A DNA stretch of 38,453 bases from Candidatus Paceibacter sp. (GCA_020725175.1 DYFM01000003.1:1-38453), one strand, 5' to 3'. Positions 1-7,751 are shown, counted from the stretch's first letter. Numbers and translations are program-made. Notes: generated by a model from the letters alone, not told the origin.

Positions 1-56
1 GTAACAAGTAACAAGTAACAAGTAACAAGTAACAAGTAACAAGTAACAAGTAACAT
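1..56. repeat. 7-bp tandem array abutting a start codon
   Basis: Seven perfect copies of GTAACAA followed by an eighth, GTAACAT. The next base is the A of an ATG at 57. The array runs off the left edge of the window, so its full length is unknown. No promoter or Shine-Dalgarno sequence is visible between the array and the ATG. Confidence 0.95.
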
Positions 57-335
57 ATGCCTTCATTGGTTGATGGTTCAATGGTAAAGGTACAGACCTT
101 TTGTCCAGTTAGTGCAGTAGATGCTGTTCGATTGGCTATTGGGAAAGCCGGTGGCGGGCAAATTGGAAACTATAGTCATTGTGCGTTTGTGAGTAGCGGG
201 TTTGGATATTTTTTGCCACTTGATGGTGCCGATCCATACATTGGTGAGAAAGGAACAATTGAGCGAGTTGAAGAGGTAAAAATTGAATTTTTGTGTGCCA
301 GGAATTTGGTTGAAGATGTAGTGAAAGCGATATAA
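57..335 (+). CDS. YqfO/NIF3 C-terminal-domain-like protein, truncated by an in-frame TAA
   Basis: This is a small PII/CutA-like ferredoxin-fold protein of the YqfO family, the domain that also occurs inserted in NIF3/YbgI-type proteins. The body matches the family closely: KVQTFCP at the start, GGGQIGNYSHCAF, a PLDGADPYIGEKG segment and VEEVKIEFLC. Its biochemical role is not established. The family normally ends with an HPYEEPAY-type motif. Here a TAA falls just before it, and the missing motif (HLYEEVPIDIFPV) continues in the same frame up to a TAG at 396. ATG 81 (MVKVQTF) fits the usual family start better than ATG 57. The gene is followed at once by xseA in the same direction. Nonsense mutation, sequencing error or readthrough are all possible. 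Confidence 0.75.
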   Translation: MPSLVDGSMVKVQTFCPVSAVDAVRLAIGKAGGGQIGNYSHCAFVSSGFGYFLPLDGADPYIGEKGTIERVEEVKIEFLCARNLVEDVVKAI

Positions 336-398
336 GCGGTTCATCTGTATGAGGAAGTGCCAATTGATATTTTTCCAGTGTTAGAGATTAAACCGTAG
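333..398 (+). pseudogene. C-terminal remainder of the YqfO-like frame beyond the TAA
   Basis: After the TAA at 333-335 the same frame stays open for 20 codons and encodes AVHLYEEVPIDIFPVLEIKP before TAG. It aligns with the conserved HPYEEPAYDIYP-type tail of YqfO proteins without any gap, so a single substitution (for example AAA or GAA to TAA) would explain the break. The tail's own motif has P replaced by L. Its stop lies six bases before the xseA start. Confidence 0.7.
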
Positions 399-404
399 AT
401 ATTC

Positions 405-1946
405 ATGTCACACAATCTTCTCCAACAACTGAAACAATGGCGCGATGAGCAAGCGCAGAAAGAAGGTCGTGAGGCCTATTTTGTGTTCGGAAATAAAGTG
501 CTCGAGGATACAGTAGAGGTAAACCCACAAACAACCTATGATTTGTTGCAAATAAAAGGCTGGGGAGAAAAGAAGGTGGCGAAATATGGAAAACAAGTCC
601 TCCAAATATTGCAAGGCGAGACGGTAACTGTACAGACAAGTCCGTTGCAGAAAAAAGATATTGATAGTACTAACGATTTTAATACAATTAACACAATCAG
701 TAACCCGGAAATTCCAATTTTTTCCGTCGTCGGTTTTCTCGATCAGATCAATGATATTTTTTCTCGCATGGGGATGGTAAAAGTACGAGGAGAACTGCAT
801 GATATCAATGAGCGAGGGGGGAATGTCTACTTGCATCTGAAAGATTTACAACAGAATGATACTCTAATTTCCTGTTTTATCAGTCGTTGGGTGGTCGAAT
901 ATTATGAACATTTACTGCAAGAAGGGGCTGATGTAGTGGTATTTGCACAACCAAGCGTATATAAGACCGGACGGTTTTCTTTGGTAGTCAATAGTATCGA
1001 ACCGGTGGGAGAAGGGGCACATTTACGGGCACTTGAGCTTTTGAAAAAGAAACTTCATGCAAAAGGAATGTTTGATGACAGGCGAAAACGTGCGATTCCG
1101 CCTTATATCAAAAATATCGGTCTCGTTACTTCAGTTTCCGGAGCGGCCCTCATTGATTTTCAAAAGCATGTGGATCATGGTGGGTATGAGATCGTGCTTC
1201 ACGATGTGCGAGTAGAAGGGGATTTGGCAGAGCAGTCTATTGTGTCAGCTATCCAGACACTCAACACCAAACGACCGGATCTTGATCTTTTGATTCTCAT
1301 GCGTGGTGGAGGAAGTGTGGAGAATCTCAAGGCGTTCAACAGTGAACGAGTGGCCGAAGCCATCGCGGCTTCACGGATACCAACTTTGACTGCGATAGGT
1401 CATGAAAAAGATGTTTCGATCGCTGATTTAGCCGCGGATTATTCTTGCTCTACTCCTACCGCAGCCGGAACGTTTCTTCGTCGGCAGCGAGAGATATTAG
1501 TTCGGCAAGTTCAGACGGCGGGTAGCGAAGTGACCTCTCGCACAAAAGAGTTGTTCTTGGAAACAGGACATCTGATTAATCAAATGAGTCAACGAACTGT
1601 AACTCCACTAGAACAATTACTTTCCAGTACCGATTTCCGTATCAGTCGTTCGACAGATCACATGACGATCGCACTCCAACAGGTGTTTCAAGCGTTTACT
1701 CTTCATGAGTCTCGGCTTAAAAATATGTCTTCGATACTTGCCAGTAAACTTCAAGCATCAGTACAACGTATCGACATAGCCGAAGCAAAAGTTCAGGCCA
1801 ATAATCCACTGAGGGTACTCGAAAAAGGATACAGTATTGTGTATACTGAGGGAGGAAAGATTGTGAAGTCAAGTTCTGAAGTTCAAAGTGGTGATAACTT
1901 GTTGGTGAGGGTGCAAGAGGGGGATATTCAAGTGACTGTTAATTAA
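405..1946 (+). CDS. xseA: Exodeoxyribonuclease VII large subunit with an N-terminal HRDC domain
   Basis: This is the catalytic large subunit of exonuclease VII, which degrades single-stranded DNA processively with XseB. Residues 1 to about 67 are not part of ordinary XseA. They read like an HRDC domain (LLQQLKQWRDEQAQKEG, then AYFVFGNKVLEDTVEVNP, LLQIKGWGEKKVAKYG), the nucleic-acid-binding module at the C-terminus of RecQ helicases. A polar linker (about 70-103) leads to the OB-fold (about 103-205). The Exonuc_VII_L domain follows, with IGLVTSVSGAALIDF near 238-252, RGGGSVENLKAFN near 300-312, AIGHEKD near 330-336 and a C-terminal LRVLEKGYSIV. At 513 aa it is longer than the usual 400-460 aa, by about the size of the HRDC domain. 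xseB lies one gene downstream, separated by an exported protein gene. No Shine-Dalgarno sequence precedes the ATG. Confidence 0.97.
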   Translation: MSHNLLQQLKQWRDEQAQKEGREAYFVFGNKVLEDTVEVNPQTTYDLLQIKGWGEKKVAKYGKQVLQILQGETVTVQTSPLQKKDIDSTNDFNTINTISNPEIPIFSVVGFLDQINDIFSRMGMVKVRGELHDINERGGNVYLHLKDLQQNDTLISCFISRWVVEYYEHLLQEGADVVVFAQPSVYKTGRFSLVVNSIEPVGEGAHLRALELLKKKLHAKGMFDDRRKRAIPPYIKNIGLVTSVSGAALIDFQKHVDHGGYEIVLHDVRVEGDLAEQSIVSAIQTLNTKRPDLDLLILMRGGGSVENLKAFNSERVAEAIAASRIPTLTAIGHEKDVSIADLAADYSCSTPTAAGTFLRRQREILVRQVQTAGSEVTSRTKELFLETGHLINQMSQRTVTPLEQLLSSTDFRISRSTDHMTIALQQVFQAFTLHESRLKNMSSILASKLQASVQRIDIAEAKVQANNPLRVLEKGYSIVYTEGGKIVKSSSEVQSGDNLLVRVQEGDIQVTVN

Positions 1947-1958
1947 AAAGAAGAATAT

Positions 1959-3203
1959 ATGGATAGGAGAGGGTTTTTAAAAACTTTAGGTGTTGCTGTT
2001 GGTTCACTTTTTTTGGGTCCAGAAAGTACGCCTTTCGGAACTCAAGAAGAGTTTTTGCGTTTTTTAAAAAAACAAGATAAAAAAGAAAGTGCGCAAGCGG
2101 ATACCTTAAAACAAATCATTCTTTCCCATTTGAATTTGTTACCGGGTGATTTTTATAAAGTAGCTCGACATGATAAAAAAGGTGGTGTTGGGGGTAGTGA
2201 TCCGGAGGTTCGAACGTATCTGCAATTGGCAAGTTTGGAACAAATGGTCCGTGATGGAATTATTCTTCCCAGTGATACAATTATTGAAATGAATTTTTTG
2301 AATCCAGAACAATACTTGTGGAGAGGGAAGCTCGATAAGATACATGACGCAGACAAAGCCGAGTGTTATGATACATATAGTCATATCAAGGAGCGAAGTA
2401 AAACCGAACCGGTATATCAATTTGATGTACTTCAAAAGATGTGGAAAGAGGAATTTGAGCAGGTACAGGCCGCTATGCGCGGAGATCAAAATTTGTCCGA
2501 CCGTTTTTTATCAGAAACAATGCTACTCAGAAATCTGGATCCGAATGTTTTTACCGCTATTTCTGTACAAGAACTTCTGTCGCCAGTATATCATCCTTGG
2601 GCGAGAGTTATGATCTACCGGGCGCTTTGTGATGCAGGGTTTCGGCCGCATCACATACCGGCTGTTCATGATTCGTCTTTTTCATACGGAATCGTACAAA
2701 TGACTGAATGGGGGTACCGCGATGTGTTGGAGCATGGAGGTACGAAGGATAATAGTGCAACTCAATTATACCAGCTTCCTGAAAATTTTTCCGAATGTAT
2801 AGATATCAAACAGCAAATTCGAGTTGCTATTATATTTGCACTCATCCAGCTGAAACGAACATTTCGTCAAGGTGAAAAAACACGTAATATACGCGAGTGG
2901 CTCAAAGAGCGGGAAAAACTTGGTCAAGGAGAGGATGTACGACATTTTGTTTCTGTGGTGGTGGCAGGAGCTCATCATCATCCCGAAACCGCAAAAAGAA
3001 TCATTTCTTTTCTTTCGGGACCAGAGATATTGTTGCCCGGAAAAACGGTTCAAGAGCTTACAGAACAATTTTTATCTTTGTATAGTAAAGAGAGAAACGG
3101 ATATACTCATCGAATTCACGAGTTAATGCTTCAACTTAAGGTATATCAACCGGCTAAACGACCAACGACTACTATTCCACAAAGTAGTAGTATTCCAACT
3201 TAA
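1959..3203 (+). CDS. Exported protein with Tat-like leader; possible lysozyme/SLT-like fold
   Basis: I do not recognise a named family. The N-terminus (DRRGFLKTLGVAVGSLFLG) is a twin-arginine-type leader with a short hydrophobic stretch, so export or membrane anchoring is likely. The middle region (about 195-265) has an AISVQEL segment followed by SFSYGIVQMTEWGY. This order resembles the catalytic glutamate and the SxGxxQ motif of lytic transglycosylases, so a cell-wall hydrolase is a reasonable guess and no more. The C-terminal tail is rich in Thr, Pro and Ser. The gene starts 12 bases after the xseA stop and ends 12 bases before xseB, so the three genes are probably co-transcribed even though the product should be extracytoplasmic. 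Confidence 0.6.
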   Translation: MDRRGFLKTLGVAVGSLFLGPESTPFGTQEEFLRFLKKQDKKESAQADTLKQIILSHLNLLPGDFYKVARHDKKGGVGGSDPEVRTYLQLASLEQMVRDGIILPSDTIIEMNFLNPEQYLWRGKLDKIHDADKAECYDTYSHIKERSKTEPVYQFDVLQKMWKEEFEQVQAAMRGDQNLSDRFLSETMLLRNLDPNVFTAISVQELLSPVYHPWARVMIYRALCDAGFRPHHIPAVHDSSFSYGIVQMTEWGYRDVLEHGGTKDNSATQLYQLPENFSECIDIKQQIRVAIIFALIQLKRTFRQGEKTRNIREWLKEREKLGQGEDVRHFVSVVVAGAHHHPETAKRIISFLSGPEILLPGKTVQELTEQFLSLYSKERNGYTHRIHELMLQLKVYQPAKRPTTTIPQSSSIPT

Positions 3204-3215
3204 TATAACAAATCT

Positions 3216-3425
3216 ATGACAAAATCAAAACCCTCACTAACGGCCGCTCTGACTCGTTTGGAAGAAATCGCGGAACAGATGAATTCCGGTGTTGCGGATA
3301 TTGAAACCGGTTTGAAACAGTTTGAAGAAGCGGTAGAACTGATCACTTTTTGTCGTGAACAGCTGAAACAAGCAGAAAATCGGTTTGTGACCTTGAAGAA
3401 GCAGTTGGATCAAGAGGAGTATTAA
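3216..3425 (+). CDS. xseB: Exodeoxyribonuclease VII small subunit
   Basis: A 69-aa protein with the whole XseB signature: SLTAALTRLEEIAEQMNSG, then the acidic helix IETGLKQFEEAVELI and a CREQLKQAENRF C-terminal helix. It forms a helical hairpin that binds XseA in the cytoplasm to make active exonuclease VII. Length is normal for the family. It closes the transcription unit that starts with xseA and is followed directly by a strong intrinsic terminator. Confidence 0.95.
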   Translation: MTKSKPSLTAALTRLEEIAEQMNSGVADIETGLKQFEEAVELITFCREQLKQAENRFVTLKKQLDQEEY

Positions 3426-3444
3426 ATATCACACTTTGAAGAGA

Positions 3445-3472
3445 AAAACGCAATCCATGGTTGCGTTTTTTG
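3445..3472 (+). terminator. Rho-independent terminator after xseB
   Basis: AAAACGCAA and TTGCGTTTT form a 9-bp stem around a TCCATGG loop, followed by a T tract. It lies 20 bases after the xseB stop. Confidence 0.9.
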
Positions 3473-3647
3473 TATTCAGTACTCTACAATAGAAGTATGA
3501 ACTTATTCAACGACGATCTTTTGCTTGTATTATAAACAAGGTCATCAACCTTTTCCTGTTGATGCTAACATAGAACGAAATCAAAGACGACAGAGGCAAA
3601 ACAGATCTGGTATTGATAGAATATGTGTATTTCATGGTATGGGTATG

Positions 3648-4547
3648 ATGAGAGAAAAATATTTCTTAGTCTACAATCCGGTAGCTGGAAAAGTAAAGCT
3701 TCCGAATTTCTTGGATATGGTCGAGAAATTTTTTCAAGAGATGGGTGCTCAGTGCGATGTATATACTACCACTGGCCAGGAAGATATACCGAAAATTGTC
3801 CGAGAAAAAATTCAAGATGGCTGTACCACAATTATTGCGGCTGGTGGGGATGGGACTATTTTTGAAGTGGTAAAAGGGATGTTGGGAAGTCAAGTTGTGC
3901 TGTGTGTGATTCCGCTCGGTACCGCCAATGGTCTAGCGTTTGCACTAGGTATTCCTCGAGATCCTTGGGCAGCAATCTCTCTACTCCAAACCGGCGGCAA
4001 AACTGAAGAGGTTTATCCTATTATGGTAAACGAGACATTACCTTCTCTGGTTCATATCACTGTAGGGGTTCATGCGCTCGCTATTCGTACGACGAAGCGG
4101 CGCTGGAAACGGATATTTGGTTTGGTTTCATATATTGTGGTTGCAATCAAGTGGGTTCTTACCGGTCGAAAACATCGTTGGCATTTTGTTGTACATACTA
4201 CTCGAGCCGCTCATAGTTTTCGTGCTTCTACTGTAGCTATAGGTAATCGGGGTCGGTTCAATGAGTTTTTAAAAAAATATCTTACTCCACTCCCCAATAA
4301 TCCACTATCACTATTGATGGTCGTGGTGCAAGCATATTCTCTGCGAGATTATGTACGAGGGACGATCGCTCTCTTTTTTGGTCGGTGGCAGATCTCTTCA
4401 AAAATTAAAACCGTGTCATTCGATGAGACTGTTCATATTTCGAGTAATAAGCCGGCACCGGTGCAAGTCGATGGTGAACCGGTAGGAACGACGCCAATTT
4501 CCGTAACCCGCTCTCACCATCCAGTCCTGATAATAATTTCTCAATAA
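3648..4547 (+). CDS. Diacylglycerol/lipid kinase family protein (YegS/DagK-like)
   Basis: The protein carries the lipid-kinase catalytic-domain motifs: YNPVAGK near the N-terminus, IIAAGGDGT near residues 62-70 and IPLGTANGLA near 88-97. The C-terminal beta-sandwich domain ends with VQVDGEP, as in DagK and YegS. It would phosphorylate a membrane lipid such as diacylglycerol at the inner membrane face; the actual substrate cannot be read. The open frame extends back to 3525, but family alignment supports ATG 3639, 3645 or 3648. I chose 3648 because MREKYFLVYNP matches the usual start and gives the usual ~300 aa. It stands alone between two terminators. Confidence 0.88.
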   Translation: MREKYFLVYNPVAGKVKLPNFLDMVEKFFQEMGAQCDVYTTTGQEDIPKIVREKIQDGCTTIIAAGGDGTIFEVVKGMLGSQVVLCVIPLGTANGLAFALGIPRDPWAAISLLQTGGKTEEVYPIMVNETLPSLVHITVGVHALAIRTTKRRWKRIFGLVSYIVVAIKWVLTGRKHRWHFVVHTTRAAHSFRASTVAIGNRGRFNEFLKKYLTPLPNNPLSLLMVVVQAYSLRDYVRGTIALFFGRWQISSKIKTVSFDETVHISSNKPAPVQVDGEPVGTTPISVTRSHHPVLIIISQ

Positions 4548-4548
4548 A

Positions 4549-4573
4549 AAAATCCGCTGATTGAGCGGATTTT
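4549..4573. terminator. Bidirectional terminator between convergent genes
   Basis: AAAATCCGCT and AGCGGATTTT pair around a GATTG loop. A/T runs on both sides let it serve the lipid kinase on the + strand and the lipoprotein gene on the - strand. Confidence 0.9.
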
Positions 4574-4586
4574 TATAGAAGCTTTA

Positions 4587-5303
4587 TTACAAACTCATAC
4601 CAGTAACGCACAGACCTCCCTTGGTAGCAGAACCATGCACTGTCATTGTCATACTTTGAGATGCTGCTTGTTGAATTTGGGTTTGAAATCCAGCAAGACG
4701 TGTGTCGCAGACTTTGAGACCAACGTCAGTATTGTTCGAAGTCTTGATTCCATACAGGTAGTCACCATAGCCACCATTTGCAAGTTCAACAATAGTTCCT
4801 CTGTGAGTGGTAGATCTCTCGTTATTTGTATTGATGCCAGTAATACAAATTCCACCAGTAGTTTTGGTACCGGATACATCTACTGTAAGAGAAGAAAGGC
4901 TTACTGTGGCAAGTAATTCATTGATACCGGAAAGTCTTTGGTCACAGACAGTCACGGCAGTCACGTTGCCGGATGATGTTGCGAGATAGTATGAGAAACT
5001 TCCATACCCTCCGTCAGCGTATTCTTTTATTCTTCCGGTGTAGGAAACCGGTTCGTTTTCAACTGAAGTATCGGCCTTTAGTGAAACATCGGCAGTGAGT
5101 AGTTCGGTATTGGCAGCAAGTGAAGTATCATTATTCATCTCATTGTTCGGTGAAGGGTTGTTGGTGTTATTGTCTGCTGGTGCGGCGGGTTGGGCTGTGT
5201 TTGTCATACTTTCATTGTTCGATTCGGTGTCGGTAGTGATAGCTCCTGAGCACCCGGCGCCAATGAACAGTATAGCTGACAGAAGAAGTAAAGCTTGCTT
5301 CAT
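4587..5303 (-). CDS. Predicted lipoprotein with two homologous repeats
   Basis: No named family recognised. The N-terminus is a signal peptide ending in LFIGAGC, a lipobox-like site, so it is probably a membrane-anchored lipoprotein. An Asn/Thr/Pro-rich spacer (about 20-75) leads to two tandem domains of about 70 residues. The first has YTGRIKEYADGGYGSFSYY, VCDQRLSG and GGICITGI; the second has HRGTIVELANGGYGDYLYG, VCDTRLAG and GGLCVTGM. Each copy keeps a GGYG motif and two cysteines, perhaps one disulfide per domain. The role is unknown; binding or adhesion at the cell surface is only a guess. It has its own TTGACA promoter and reads divergently from the membrane protein/M23 pair. Confidence 0.8.
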   Translation of the reverse strand: MKQALLLLSAILFIGAGCSGAITTDTESNNESMTNTAQPAAPADNNTNNPSPNNEMNNDTSLAANTELLTADVSLKADTSVENEPVSYTGRIKEYADGGYGSFSYYLATSSGNVTAVTVCDQRLSGINELLATVSLSSLTVDVSGTKTTGGICITGINTNNERSTTHRGTIVELANGGYGDYLYGIKTSNNTDVGLKVCDTRLAGFQTQIQQAASQSMTMTVHGSATKGGLCVTGMSL

Positions 5304-5332
5304 AGAAGATATGATAAAAAATTATTGTTTAT

Positions 5333-5360
5333 ATTTTAGCAAAAAATTTGGATTTGTCAA
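5333..5360 (-). promoter_or_regulatory. Sigma70-type promoter of the lipoprotein gene
   Basis: Read on the minus strand: TTGACA (5360-5355), 16-base spacer, TAAAAT (5338-5333), about 30 bases from the ATG. Confidence 0.7.
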
Positions 5361-5378
5361 TGAAGTGATGAGTGAATA

Positions 5379-5407
5379 TTGAGAGGATGGTGACTTCATG
5401 CTATACT
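5379..5407 (+). promoter_or_regulatory. Extended -10 promoter for the 5457 gene
   Basis: TTGAGA (5379-5384), 17-base spacer, TATACT (5402-5407). TGC just before the -10 makes it an extended -10 site. Confidence 0.75.
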
Positions 5408-5456
5408 AGTCAACGATATTTTTATTCTTCTGTGACGGTATGTATTCTATCTTGGT

Positions 5457-5654
5457 ATGAGATTTGTAAACAAAACGTCTATTTTTACTGAAGTTCACTG
5501 GATACTCATTTTGGTATTTGTTGGGGTATTATCTGGATTAGTGGGGTATATCTGGCCACAGAAAACAGTCTGCCGGACTGAGTATACCGTAACTTCTGAA
5601 AAACCGGTGACGGTTGATGAATATTTGTATCTCAATCCAACAACGTTACGATAA
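5457..5654 (+). CDS. Small single-pass membrane protein
   Basis: A 65-aa protein of no known family. Residues about 14-33 (WILILVFVGVLSGLVGYIW) form one membrane segment. A short outward or periplasmic tail has one Cys and the text TVTSEKPVTVDEYLYL. It begins about 43 bases after a good promoter start and ends 14 bases before the M23 peptidase gene, so both probably form one transcript. A structural or regulatory partner of the peptidase is possible but not shown. Confidence 0.65.
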   Translation: MRFVNKTSIFTEVHWILILVFVGVLSGLVGYIWPQKTVCRTEYTVTSEKPVTVDEYLYLNPTTLR

Positions 5655-5668
5655 CTGTACAATGTTCC

Positions 5669-6880
5669 ATGAAACAAGTTTTTTCTCTTTTCGTTTTTGC
5701 TGTTTTAGTCGGGGGAGTCTTTTGGTTTTTTTATTCTGATACGACAAACTCTGTTGAGGAACAAGGGGAAGAAACACATACGGTGGAACAAAAAACGACG
5801 TCAACAGAACAGATACAAACGTATACGATTCAATCTGGTGATACGTTTGCAACAGCTCTCGAACGTTTTGGAATTTCATATCAGGATGTGCTTGAGATTG
5901 TAGATGCTGGAAAAGAGGTGTATGATTTTACTACGATCAAAGTGGGTTATCCGTTTCGATACACTATTGATCAGTTTGGAAATTTTTTACGTCTGGAATA
6001 TGATATTTCCACAGAGGAAATGGCTGTTGTGCAAAAAGAAAACGATCGGTACATAGTAACTCGTTTGCCGATACAATATGAGGTAACAACCGAAACGGCC
6101 GCCGGTGATATCAACTCTTCGTTGTTTGTGGCCGGAGCTGAAGCGGGGTTAACTGATAAACTGGTTTTAGAGCTAGCGGAGATATTTGCTTGGACCATTG
6201 ACTTTGCTACGGAGGTCCGGCAAGGAGATGCATTCTCGGTGGTTTATGAAACACGCATGAGAAATGGTGTACCGGCTGGCACAGGAAATATCTTGGCCGC
6301 GTCGTTTACGAATCAAGGAAAAACGTACTATGGATATCGATACAAAAATAACGCCGGGGACGTTGCCTACTATGATCAAGACGGCAACTCTTTGGTGAAG
6401 CAGTTTTTGAAAGCACCCTTGACATACAACCGGATTACTTCCGGATATACCAAAGCGCGTTTTCATCCGGTAACTGGTACTACTATGCCACACCGAGCTA
6501 TAGACTACGCGGCAGCTGTTGGTACGCCGGTTCTTGCGGTCGGAGACGGTGTGGTGACGATGGCCAAATACAATGGTGGATTTGGAAATTACATTGATAT
6601 TCGCCATAATGGAATGTATGAAACACAGTACGCTCATCTATCTCGGTATGCCAAGGGTATTAAACCAGGAGTAGCGGTAACGCAAGGACAAGTTATTGGG
6701 TACGTTGGTTCTACCGGCTGGTCTACCGGACCGCACCTTCATTATCAAATTCGTGTGAATGGTACACTGGTGAATCCGCTTGAAGTCGAGCTTCCGGCAG
6801 GCGATCCGATATCTCCAGAAGAGAGGGTATTATTTGAGGAAGTAAAACAGCAGTACCATATGTTACTGAAAACAGAGTAA
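5669..6880 (+). CDS. M23 family metallopeptidase (MepM-like murein endopeptidase)
   Basis: Membrane-anchored peptidoglycan endopeptidase, expected to cut cross-link peptides in the wall. Residues 3-25 form a signal anchor. A LysM/OapA-like segment (YTIQSGDTFATALERFGI, about 50-80) and a beta-rich middle domain typical of MepM/YebA proteins precede the M23 domain (about 260-370). The zinc ligands are visible: the first His and Asp in PHRAIDYA, and HLH in GPHLHYQ near 355-357. The order and length (403 aa) match E. coli MepM. It follows the 65-aa membrane protein by 14 bases. No dedicated terminator is clear after it. Confidence 0.93.
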   Translation: MKQVFSLFVFAVLVGGVFWFFYSDTTNSVEEQGEETHTVEQKTTSTEQIQTYTIQSGDTFATALERFGISYQDVLEIVDAGKEVYDFTTIKVGYPFRYTIDQFGNFLRLEYDISTEEMAVVQKENDRYIVTRLPIQYEVTTETAAGDINSSLFVAGAEAGLTDKLVLELAEIFAWTIDFATEVRQGDAFSVVYETRMRNGVPAGTGNILAASFTNQGKTYYGYRYKNNAGDVAYYDQDGNSLVKQFLKAPLTYNRITSGYTKARFHPVTGTTMPHRAIDYAAAVGTPVLAVGDGVVTMAKYNGGFGNYIDIRHNGMYETQYAHLSRYAKGIKPGVAVTQGQVIGYVGSTGWSTGPHLHYQIRVNGTLVNPLEVELPAGDPISPEERVLFEEVKQQYHMLLKTE

Positions 6881-7116
6881 TATTTACAATATTATAAACA
6901 GCTTATCCCCAGTGTAAGGTGCTGTTGTTAGCTAAAAATTCATGGAAACATGTTTTTTTGTTTTCTATAAGGTATTTTTTGAGTTTTAATAAACTATCTT
7001 GACAACTAAATTTACATAGGATAATATATATACATACGTAAAAAAATCAATATATTTTTATCATCAAACAATGAGGTGTGTTTCAGTAGAAATGTACTTC
7101 AGTAACAAAAAAATGT
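6881..7116. other. Intergenic region with the GlsB promoter
   Basis: An AT-rich 236-base gap without a convincing ORF. A CATG/CATG mini-hairpin with a T tract near 6940-6960 could be a weak terminator for the M23 gene. The only strong element is the promoter at 6999-7027, giving a leader of about 80 bases. Confidence 0.5.
6999..7027 (+). promoter_or_regulatory. Promoter upstream of the GlsB/YeaQ gene
   Basis: TTGACA (6999-7004) with a 17-base spacer to TAATAT (7022-7027); an overlapping GATAAT gives a 15-base spacer. Confidence 0.65.
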
Positions 7117-7398
7117 ATGGGTATAATATTATGGATTATCTTTGGTGCCCTGGTTGGATGGGTAGCATCTAAAATCATGAAGACAGATCAGGAACAAGGA
7201 GCAATTTTGAATATCGTCGTCGGAATCATTGGTGCACTTATTGGAGGATGGGTCATGAGTTTCTTCGGCCAAAGTGGGGTTACCGGCTTTAATATCTGGA
7301 GTTTCTTGGTAGCGCTACTTGGTGCGATAGTGCTCATTGGTATAGTGCGCGCGATTCGTGGCGCCGGTTCAAATAAAGGTGCAAGACCGACTGTGTGA
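7117..7398 (+). CDS. GlsB/YeaQ/YmgE family stress-response membrane protein
   Basis: A 93-aa integral membrane protein with three hydrophobic segments. It opens with the family pattern GIILWIIFGALVGWVASKIM and a glycine-rich second helix (NIVVGIIGALIGGWVMSFFG). These proteins were once called transglycosylase-associated proteins and are induced by stress in several bacteria; no enzymatic activity is established. Monocistronic, with its own promoter and about 90 bases of leader. Confidence 0.92.
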   Translation: MGIILWIIFGALVGWVASKIMKTDQEQGAILNIVVGIIGALIGGWVMSFFGQSGVTGFNIWSFLVALLGAIVLIGIVRAIRGAGSNKGARPTV

Positions 7399-7638
7399 GA
7401 AAAGGGAGGGTGCGAATTCGGTGACACTGTGAATCGAATGGCTTATTACTATGAACACGTCTTCCTTATTCGATGTTCATATTAGTTTGACATCTCATCG
7501 CAGGCGAACGCACATACACTTCACACTCGCACGACATTTGATAAATCCACCAGCTCTGTACAAGCGGTGGATTTTTTTGTTATGTTGGAGCTTTGTGAAC
7601 CATTGTAATAGTCTCTGCCGAAAAAACTATACAAAAGC
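7399..7638. other. Intergenic region, no gene seen
   Basis: Contains an inverted repeat ATGAACA...TGTTCAT (7451-7480) and the terminator at 7543-7577. A TTGACA at 7487 has no well-spaced -10. The 63-aa ORF at 7451 runs through the terminator and looks like chance. Confidence 0.5.
7543..7577 (+). terminator. Rho-independent terminator
   Basis: AAATCCACC and GGTGGATTT form a 9-bp stem around a 14-base loop, followed by a run of T. It is about 145 bases after the GlsB stop, so either that transcript has a long 3' tail or a small RNA ends here. Confidence 0.85.
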
Positions 7639-7667
7639 TTGACGAAGTCGGTTTGATGTGATACATT
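7639..7667 (+). promoter_or_regulatory. Promoter of the HelD-like gene
   Basis: TTGACG (7639-7644), 17-base spacer, TACATT (7662-7667). The predicted start falls only a few bases before the leader ORF ATG at 7677. Confidence 0.65.
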
Positions 7668-7676
7668 TTTGTTGTT

Positions 7677-7751
7677 ATGAATCGTATTATTCTACAATTC
7701 ATACTTCCAATATATACTTGCCCATCATCCGCCCAAAAGGCGGTTTTTTGA
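7677..7751 (+). CDS. Possible 24-aa leader peptide
   Basis: A short ORF (MNRIILQFILPIYTC...) begins almost at the predicted transcription start and stops with TGA inside the 3' arm of an attenuator-like hairpin. Its last codons form the hairpin itself, so translation of this ORF would compete with hairpin formation. No run of one regulatory amino acid is present. Nothing but position supports expression. Confidence 0.35.
   Translation: MNRIILQFILPIYTCPSSAQKAVF

Noticed and set aside
7487-7577. Independent small RNA between a TTGACA and the terminator
   Set aside because: The nearest -10-like hexamer (TACACT at 7515) is 22 bases away, so the promoter is not convincing.
7451-7642. 63-aa ORF between GlsB and HelD-like genes
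   Set aside because: It crosses a strong intrinsic terminator and shows no protein-like features.
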